A program made the position numbers and the translations under genes. From contig CADCQU010000168.1 of NCBI GenBank assembly GCA_902803635.1, forward strand, positions 1-12,369: a stretch of 12,369 nucleotides of DNA. Reading direction: 5' to 3'. Numbering within the stretch: the stretch's first letter is position 1; each line of letters opens with the position of its first letter. Of the stretch, positions 7,114 to 12,369 are shown one piece after another. The notes beneath the pieces are model-generated. The model was not told where the DNA came from. It was given only the letters and a program-made list of their open reading frames with translations, and made no database searches. The stretch comes from an uncultured Lachnospiraceae bacterium. GTDB lineage: Bacteria; Bacillota; Clostridia; Lachnospirales; Lachnospiraceae.

Positions 7114-10100
7114 TCAATAATCAAAATCCTTCTCGCGGAGAATGATGCGTCCGTCGGTATCGATGCTCCGTCTGCGCCCGAAACGGTGGCTCGCGGTGCG
7201 GTTGATCGCGCGGTCCACCATCATGCGGACCATGCCCACCGTGACCGGCTCCTCATCGCGCTGGTTCTCGCCAATCTCCGTGTAGAGGGCAAGCACCGCC
7301 ATCTCGTCAAGCTTGTAACCGCGCTCCTTCGCATATGTCTTGGCAAACATCACGAGCTCGTCGTTTGTGAAGACCGGCACGACCACCTCGGACGTGAATT
7401 TCTCGGCAAATATCGGATGGCGGCCCAGCATGGCCTTGAGCTCCCTGCGCTCGTCCTCCAAAATGATCACGAGGTCATCCGTACGGAACTCCATGGCCTC
7501 GGACATTTGCTCAATCACGTCGTCGCGCAACGCCCCGGCCGCCTCGATGACGAGGAACCCGCCGGCCATCTTGTGGATTACCGTCGCGGCATCCTTCTGA
7601 TTCATCTCCTGCGCGGTCAGGCGGGCGGATTTGACAGCCTCAATGCCGAGGTCACGGCCCATGGCAAGGATCATGCCCTGTGCAAGCCGCGTCTTTCCAC
7701 TGCCCGGGCGGCCCATGATGAGGACATTGCCCCGGTTCGAGGTACGTTCCCCCGAATGGTTATACACATCCGCCATGGCGACGGTTACCTGCTCCGGAAT
7801 CCCCGGAATCCTGGAGAAGTACGATAACAAATCCACCTCGACGGAATCGAGAGGACGCGGCTCCAACGGCCGCCGATTCTGCACAACGAAGGTCTCCTCC
7901 TCAGTCTTCGTGTCCCCGAGATCTTCCTCCTCGCCGCCGATTGGGACGAAGGAGAATCCGTTCGCCGCGAGGATATCCTCCTCTTCCGGCAAATGCGCAG
8001 CCGCCGGTTCCGCAGGTTCTTCCGAAGCCACCGTTTTCACCGCCTCTTCCGCTGGCGCATTTGCGGAGGTGTCTGCAAATGCCGCCGCGGCCCCAAGCGC
8101 AACCGCAGCCCCTCCCGCAAGAGCCGCCGCTCCTACGGTTTCATTCCCAGTCGCTTCCGCTGCTACAGCCGCCTCCGCAGCTTCCGGCGTATTTGCTTCC
8201 GTGCCTTCAACTCCAGTCGCTCCCGTTGCGGCAGCCGCCTCCACGAGTGCATTCGCCTCCGTACCTTCAGAGGCTTCCGCGGCTTCAGGCACAGTCACTC
8301 TTATGCCTTCAGCGGCTTCCGCGCCTTCGTCTCCGGTTCTTTCTGTCTCGCCAGCCGCAGCCCCCTTCACAGGGACTTCCTCACCAGCCAACGGCTGCGC
8401 GTCCTCGGCAAATGCCGTCTCCGCGGCACCCACTACCGGCTCGTCACCCTCTCCAAATCCACTGCTGCCGGAGTCTCTCAGTTTTCGTTCTGACTTTTGC
8501 ATCGATTCCAGCGTCTTATCCGTCGTCCCGAAGAAGGTGAAGGGTAAATCCTCCTCGGTAGCCGCATCAGCTGCTCCTGCTGCCGCCGCAACCGCTGCCG
8601 CGCCCGCAAGGCCAGCTCCCGTGGCAACCGCAGAGGCACCCGCAGTATCTGTTGCAGTCTCTGCTGCCGCAGCAACCGCAGAGGCACCCGCGGCATCTGC
8701 CGCCGTCTCCGCTGCAGCCGCGCCCGCAAGGCCGGTTCCAAGGCCAACCGCCGCCTTTCCGGCAGTCGAAGCCGCGACACCGACCACGGTGGCTGCCCCG
8801 CCAAGGACCACACCCGCCACGGCACCGGCCGCAAGAAGCCCACCGGCTACATTTGCCTTGGCCGGCTCTTCCTCCACAGAAGCTGCTGCCGCCAAGGTTC
8901 CGGCTTCCATTGCCGCCGAAGCTCCATCTTCCGCAGCTGTTGCCGCCAAACCGTCTGCTCCCATGGACTCTGCCACTTCGTCTTTGCCTTCCAAAGATTC
9001 CTCTGCCGAGGCTTTTTCTTCCACAGACTCCTCTACCGAGGCTTCGCCTTCGACAGATTCTTCCGCCAGGGCTTTACCTTTCGCCGCCTCTTCCGTCCCA
9101 GCTTCTCCGTCGGAAAGATCAATCGTTTCCCACGCTAAGAAGTCGAACTCGTCCTCAGCCATCTCCGTGTTCTCCAGCGTCCCCAAGGCCGCCCACGAAA
9201 GCACGTCTTCCGTAGACAAATCCTCCGTCTCCACCAAGGGCTTCTTCGACGCTGTTTCTACGGGAACCAAGGTTTCAGCGATTCCTGCCTGGGCCATCGT
9301 TGCCGCCGTTTCCTCAGGAGCCGTCGTCGCCTCCGTTTCTGTCGAAGCCATCGTTTCAGCGGTTTCTGTCTGAGCCGTCGCTGCCTCCGTTTCTGTCGAA
9401 GCCATCGTTTCAGCGGTTTCTGTCTGGGCCGTCGCTGCCTCTGTTTCTGCCGAAGCCATCGTTTCAGCGGTTTCTGCCTGAGCCGTCGTTGCCTCCGTTT
9501 CCACAGGAGCCGTCGTCGCCTCCGTTTCTGCCGAAGCCATCGTTTCAGCGGTTTCTGCCTGAGCCGTCGTTGCCTCTGTTTCTTCCAGAGCCATTGTTTC
9601 AGGGGTTTCTGCCGGTGCCATCACCGTCGCTGTTCCTTCCAGCTCCGTATCCGCACCCAGCGCCACCATCTTGGAAGTGTCCTCTTCGTCTAATGGTTTC
9701 AAAAGCTCCTGCAACAGCTCTACCTCCTGTGCATCCAAATCTTCTCCCGTCAGAGCCTCGTCGGTCATCTCCGGAATCAGCTCTCCCAAAGCCACCGCCG
9801 AAGCCCCTGCTTCCGCAGCATCTCCTGCCAAAGCGCCCAGGCCATCCGGAATCGCCGCCACTCCATGTCCCACGCTCGTCGCAGCCACAGTAGCCGCCTT
9901 CGCAGTCACCACGGTCGCCGCAGTTGCAACCGCCGCAGTCGCGCCTAATGCTGCCGCCGCCCAGGCCACTCCGGGGACAATATCCGAAGGCTTAGAAGCC
10001 TCCGTCTGTTCCTCCCCCGCAGCCTTTTCCACAGCCTCCTCAATCACGACTTCCGTCGGAACCTCCGGCGCCTCTGCAGCCGAAGCGACCGTCTCCGCTG

Positions 10101-12021
10101 CCTCTCCCGCCGAAGCGACCGCCTCCGGCGCCTCTGCCGCCAAAGCGACTGTCTCCGCAGCCTTCTCCGGTGCCTCTGACACCGAAGCAAACGTCTCCGA
10201 AGCTACCTCCGGCACCTCTGCCGCCGAAGCGACTGTTTCTGTAGCTATATCCTGCATGGCAGCCGCCTCAACAGTTTCCGCAGCCGCTGCCTCTTCCGCC
10301 ATCTCCGGCCTGTCAGCCTCCGACATCGGTGTCTCCTCCATTCTATCTTCCACGGGTGCCTCCATGCTCCCCGAAACCTCCTCCGTTTCGGAATTCGAAC
10401 AAACTTTCTCCGGAACAAAGCCTTCCGGTGCCTCCAGGCTTCCCGAAACCTCCCCAGTTTCAGAATCCGAACCAGCTTCTTCCGGGGCAGAGCCCTCGGC
10501 CACTTCCTCATCCTCTTCCACCGTGCGAAGCTCTGCCTTCTCGGCAAGCACCTCAAATACGCCCGCCAGCGTCTCCTCCGGAACCGTCACCGCCTCCGAA
10601 AGCGCCTTTCCTTCCCCGGAAGAACCGGAAATATCCGCCACAGCTGCTCCATCCGCAGCTGCCTCCACGGCAGACCCTGCCGCAACCGCAGCCCCGGCCG
10701 CCAGCGCGGCGGCCACAGCCTCCGCGAGCGTCTCCCCGGGAGCAATCTCATCCACCTTGGGAGGCTCCTTCACCTCCAGGACTTCGTCCTCGGCGGCTGT
10801 CTCTCCCATGCGTGTATATTCTCCGTTCTGAACTTCCTCGGCAAATGTACTGTTCGTCTCGGCGAAGAGCTCATCGAGGGCCGGATCCGGCATCTCCGCA
10901 TCGTCCCCGTCCGCATTTGTCGTTCCGCGTATATCGGCAAATACCTCGCGAATGCTGCTTGCGAGCATTTGCTGCTCCTTTGTCGGCGGCTCGTCCATGT
11001 ACATCTGCCGTGCCAGCACCGCCACCTTCGGCGCATTTGCCTCCAGCGAGGTCTCGACCACCGCCTGGTCCGCCGCCGCGTCCAGCTTGTCAATCGCCCG
11101 CAGCGTGCTCCCGGGCGTTACGCGCTCCAGCTCCTCCGCCTCGCGCAAAACCGCCTCCCGCCGCTGCTGCTGCTCCAGCTCCCGCGCTCGGGCCTCCGCC
11201 TCCTCGCGGGCAAGGCGCTCCCGCTCCTCAGCCTCCTCGCGTTCCTTCCGCGCACGCTCCTCGGCTTCCTCGCGGGCCTTCCGCTCGCGCTCTTCAGCCT
11301 CCTCGCGTTCCTTCCGCGCACGCTCCTCGGCCTCCTCGCGGGCCTTCCGCTCCGCCTCCAGCCGTGCAGCCTCGGCAGCCTCGGCCTCCCGGCGGATGCG
11401 CTCCTTCTCACTCTTATATTGTTTCTCCTGCTCCTCGCTCAGCGGCTGGATCTGCATTTTCAGTTCCATCGCCCGCATCACGTACTTGCCCTGCGAGAAC
11501 CACAGGATCATGTCATCGCACTCCTCGACGCACCGCTCGTCCTGCCCGTTCTGGTGGTAGAGCCTTGCAAGCTCAAATGCCCAGCGTTCCGTATATTCCC
11601 GGTTCTTATACGCCTTGAGCAGCGCAATCTGATCGTCCAGCGGGGCCTTCTGCGCCCGCGCCAGCTTATACAACAAAATGTAGCGGGACATGTCGTGCGG
11701 CGAGAGCTGCTTGAACTCCCGGATATACCGCTCCGCATTGTCATAATCGCCGAGCCGGATATACATTTCCGCCAGCCGGTAGACCACGGACTTCGAGCTG
11801 CCCGCCCGCCGATACGCGAGCTGCAGCATCGCAAGGCTGTCCTGATAGTGCTTCACCGCCTCGTAAATTTCCGCAACCGTCAAAAGCGTGCGGATGTTCT
11901 TCACCCGCCGCCAGTCCAAGGTATCCGCAACCTTCGCCGCGCCCTCGAAGTCTCCCCTCCCCGCCAGCGCGTCGATCTCCTCCAATTTCATCTTGAACTC
12001 GTTCTTATCCAAGCCCGTCAC
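7114..12021 (-). CDS. Giant TPR / coiled-coil / low-complexity / degenerate AAA+ protein
   Basis: A 1635-residue protein I cannot match to a named gene. Residues 10-195 are TPR-like paired helices (for example VVYRLAEMYIRLGDYDNAERYI). Residues 200-300 form a charged coiled coil with 11/22-residue periodicity. Residues 301-1385 are Ala/Glu/Thr/Val/Ser-rich linker with tandem repeats, Ala/Gly-rich hydrophobic patches (683-718, 1056-1105, 1295-1317) and a few conserved-looking islands. Residues 1390-1635 form an AAA+ domain resembling the CbxX/EccA/SpoVK group: Walker A GRPGSGKT (1437-1444), then FLVIEAAGAL (1489-1498) where FIDEAY-type Walker B is usual, HPIFAEKF (1535-1542) where an arginine finger is usual, and a sensor-2-like GMVRMMVDRAINR. 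Nucleotide binding is likely, hydrolysis questionable. The first codon at 12021 is GTG with AAGGG directly adjacent. A TTG at 12012, 5 nt after AGGGGTGA, or the ATG at 11991 are alternative starts. Its role may be scaffolding or secretion; this is inference. Confidence 0.88.
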   Translation of the reverse strand: MTGLDKNEFKMKLEEIDALAGRGDFEGAAKVADTLDWRRVKNIRTLLTVAEIYEAVKHYQDSLAMLQLAYRRAGSSKSVVYRLAEMYIRLGDYDNAERYIREFKQLSPHDMSRYILLYKLARAQKAPLDDQIALLKAYKNREYTERWAFELARLYHQNGQDERCVEECDDMILWFSQGKYVMRAMELKMQIQPLSEEQEKQYKSEKERIRREAEAAEAARLEAERKAREEAEERARKEREEAEERERKAREEAEERARKEREEAEERERLAREEAEARARELEQQQRREAVLREAEELERVTPGSTLRAIDKLDAAADQAVVETSLEANAPKVAVLARQMYMDEPPTKEQQMLASSIREVFADIRGTTNADGDDAEMPDPALDELFAETNSTFAEEVQNGEYTRMGETAAEDEVLEVKEPPKVDEIAPGETLAEAVAAALAAGAAVAAGSAVEAAADGAAVADISGSSGEGKALSEAVTVPEETLAGVFEVLAEKAELRTVEEDEEVAEGSAPEEAGSDSETGEVSGSLEAPEGFVPEKVCSNSETEEVSGSMEAPVEDRMEETPMSEADRPEMAEEAAAAETVEAAAMQDIATETVASAAEVPEVASETFASVSEAPEKAAETVALAAEAPEAVASAGEAAETVASAAEAPEVPTEVVIEEAVEKAAGEEQTEASKPSDIVPGVAWAAAALGATAAVATAATVVTAKAATVAATSVGHGVAAIPDGLGALAGDAAEAGASAVALGELIPEMTDEALTGEDLDAQEVELLQELLKPLDEEDTSKMVALGADTELEGTATVMAPAETPETMALEETEATTAQAETAETMASAETEATTAPVETEATTAQAETAETMASAETEAATAQTETAETMASTETEAATAQTETAETMASTETEATTAPEETAATMAQAGIAETLVPVETASKKPLVETEDLSTEDVLSWAALGTLENTEMAEDEFDFLAWETIDLSDGEAGTEEAAKGKALAEESVEGEASVEESVEEKASAEESLEGKDEVAESMGADGLAATAAEDGASAAMEAGTLAAAASVEEEPAKANVAGGLLAAGAVAGVVLGGAATVVGVAASTAGKAAVGLGTGLAGAAAAETAADAAGASAVAAAAETATDTAGASAVATGAGLAGAAAVAAAAGAADAATEEDLPFTFFGTTDKTLESMQKSERKLRDSGSSGFGEGDEPVVGAAETAFAEDAQPLAGEEVPVKGAAAGETERTGDEGAEAAEGIRVTVPEAAEASEGTEANALVEAAAATGATGVEGTEANTPEAAEAAVAAEATGNETVGAAALAGGAAVALGAAAAFADTSANAPAEEAVKTVASEEPAEPAAAHLPEEEDILAANGFSFVPIGGEEEDLGDTKTEEETFVVQNRRPLEPRPLDSVEVDLLSYFSRIPGIPEQVTVAMADVYNHSGERTSNRGNVLIMGRPGSGKTRLAQGMILAMGRDLGIEAVKSARLTAQEMNQKDAATVIHKMAGGFLVIEAAGALRDDVIEQMSEAMEFRTDDLVIILEDERRELKAMLGRHPIFAEKFTSEVVVPVFTNDELVMFAKTYAKERGYKLDEMAVLALYTEIGENQRDEEPVTVGMVRMMVDRAINRTASHRFGRRRSIDTDGRIILREKDFDY
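9259..9609 (-). repeat. 54-bp tandem repeats in the giant gene's linker
   Basis: About six 18-residue units plus one 9-residue half unit span residues 805-921. The consensus is ETAETMAS(A/T)ETEA(A/T)TAQ(A/T). The units at 850-867, 868-885 and 886-903 are nearly identical; the first and last are diverged. The whole array keeps the frame, and the half unit (841-849) shows the 18-mer is itself built from two related 9-mers (ETxETMASx and ETEATTAQx). Confidence 0.9.
10054..10239 (-). repeat. Degenerate 42-bp repeats in the giant gene's linker
   Basis: Residues 595-656 consist of 14-residue units of the form ETVASAAEAPEVAS, with one copy shortened to 12 residues and one to 8. Units start at residues 595, 609, 623, 635 and 643. 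They are more diverged than the 54-bp array, suggesting an older expansion, and share the ET.AS.E core with it. Confidence 0.75.
11182..11352 (-). repeat. 66-bp repeat encoding hendecad coiled coil
   Basis: Residues 224-280 contain two near-identical 22-residue blocks (232-253 and 254-275: EERARKEREEAEERERKAREEA-type) plus partial copies. Each is two 11-residue halves. The 11-residue period of Glu/Arg/Ala indicates a long, straight, right-handed or three-stranded-type charged helix, linking the TPR region to the low-complexity linker. Confidence 0.85.
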
Positions 12022-12100
12022 CCCTTATCTTTATTCCAACACAACCCCCATACGGAGGCAAATCCACAAAAACCAAACGCCCCCGCGCCCAATTAATAAC

Positions 12101-12129
12101 AGTGTAACACATTGACAAAAATCTGTAAA
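12101..12129 (-). promoter_or_regulatory. Predicted sigma70/SigA promoter for the giant gene
   Basis: On the minus strand, TTTACA (-35, 12129-12124) is followed by a 17-bp spacer and TACACT (-10, 12106-12101), with TGT immediately before it as an extended -10. The start site near 12094 would leave a leader of about 73 nt before the GTG at 12021. It lies just downstream of the terminator at 12179-12223, as expected for a new unit. Confidence 0.65.
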
Positions 12130-12178
12130 CATTTCAAACGATGGAAAATCAAGAGAGTCAGGGCAAACGGTTTCTCTG

Positions 12179-12223
12179 AAAAAAATCGAGCAGGCGGAGG
12201 GTATTCCCCTCCTCCTACTCGAT
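12179..12223 (-). terminator. Intrinsic terminator of the unit upstream of the giant gene
   Basis: Arms at 12185-12201 and 12207-12223 (ATCGAG.AGG.GGAGGG type) pair at 15 of 17 positions around a 5-nt loop. On the minus strand the hairpin is followed by seven T residues (12185-12179). It therefore ends transcription arriving from the right of the window and isolates the giant gene. Confidence 0.85.
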
Positions 12224-12255
12224 AATCTGTCAGAAGAATATTTAGGAGCTGTTCA

Positions 12256-12369
12256 TCAATAACTCAGGAACTCTGCTTGTCTAAATTCCGCCCTGACTGC
12301 GTTGTCGTCAGTCGGCGATGCCCGCATCGCCTCCATCCTCCGCCTTGCAGGACGAAATTTATACTTCGC
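12256..12369 (-). repeat. Structured repeat-like segment or 3' end of an unseen gene
   Basis: Imperfect inverted arms at 12280-12295 and 12348-12363 (TCTAAATTCCGCCCTG type, 13 of 16 identical in complement) enclose a perfect 7-bp hairpin GGCGATG/CATCGCC at 12314-12331. The segment is also open on the minus strand from the window edge to a TGA at 12258-12256, reading AKYKFRPARRRMEA and ending in FRQAEFLSY. The terminator follows 33 bp later. Nested palindromes and the Arg-rich reading suggest a dispersed repeat that happens to be open, but the true 3' end of a gene outside the window cannot be excluded. I see nothing else in 12224-12369. Confidence 0.45.

Larger units (their letters stand above)
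2885..11040. repeat. Dispersed over-represented octamer GCAAATGC / GCATTTGC
   Basis: Thirteen exact copies start at 2885, 3800, 4212, 4408, 5724, 6057, 6570, 7989, 8057, 8075, 8408, 10965 and 11033. GCAAATGC is on the plus strand at 4408, 6057, 6570, 7989, 8075 and 8408, and on the minus strand at the others. Twelve are in genes, in several frames (Ala-Asn, Gln-Met, Ala-Phe-Ala, His-Leu, Gly-Ile-Cys), and one (6057) is intergenic. The shorter core CAAATG occurs 27 times by my hand count. The function is unknown. Confidence 0.7.

Noticed and set aside
7631..9373. Long plus-strand open frame opposite the giant gene (another long one at 9671-10831)
   Set aside because: It is Ala/Ser/Thr/Pro low complexity arising as the complement of the Ala/Glu/Thr-rich linker codons. 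It has no recognisable domain, and the minus-strand frame carries the AAA+ and TPR domains.

Overview
The window looks like a high-GC (about 60% by eye) bacterial chromosome, most likely an anaerobic gut-type Bacillota (Clostridia or a relative). This rests on a ThiI without a rhodanese domain paired with a cysteine desulfurase, a lipoprotein with a serine-rich stalk, strong AGGAGG-type ribosome sites, and a GC-rich palindromic intergenic repeat of a kind common in such genomes. The taxonomic placement is inference. Every gene I can support lies on the minus strand, so transcription runs from right to left.

Right to left: at 12224-12369 there is a structured, repeat-like segment followed by a good intrinsic terminator (12179-12223) that closes an upstream unit. 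A sigma70-type promoter (12101-12129) then drives a giant 1635-residue gene (12021-7114). Its product has N-terminal TPR-like helices, a charged 11-residue-periodic coiled coil, about 1,080 residues of Ala/Glu/Thr/Val-rich low-complexity linker with internal tandem repeats and Ala/Gly-rich hydrophobic patches, and a C-terminal AAA+ domain of CbxX/EccA-like type. Walker A is intact, but the Walker B and arginine-finger positions look altered. A GC-rich hairpin follows it. A second promoter (6904-6931), sharing the core GTGTTACA with the first, starts a lipoprotein gene with a cystatin-like QxVxG motif.

Downstream come a cysteine desulfurase (5983-4826), a palindromic repeat element (4694-4803) and thiI (4638-3460), which together would supply sulfur for 4-thiouridine in tRNA. 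Then comes an export cassette: membrane-fusion protein 1 (3380-1899), a MacB/LolD-type ABC ATPase (1880-696) and membrane-fusion protein 2 (699 to beyond base 1). The last two overlap by ATGA. The permease is presumably beyond the left edge.

The striking theme is low-complexity sequence grafted onto ordinary scaffolds. Fusion protein 2 carries tandem heptads (YSPTSSP drifting to WQPTSSP) resembling the RNA polymerase II C-terminal repeat. Fusion protein 1 ends in a Tyr/Phe/Gly/Asp/Asn-rich tail. The ABC ATPase has a poly-Ala plus acidic tail with a duplicated GFFD motif. The giant AAA+ protein is two-thirds low complexity. Independently, the octamer GCAAATGC (or its complement) occurs 13 times in 12.4 kb, in both orientations, several reading frames and one intergenic site, which looks like a DNA-level word rather than a coding effect.
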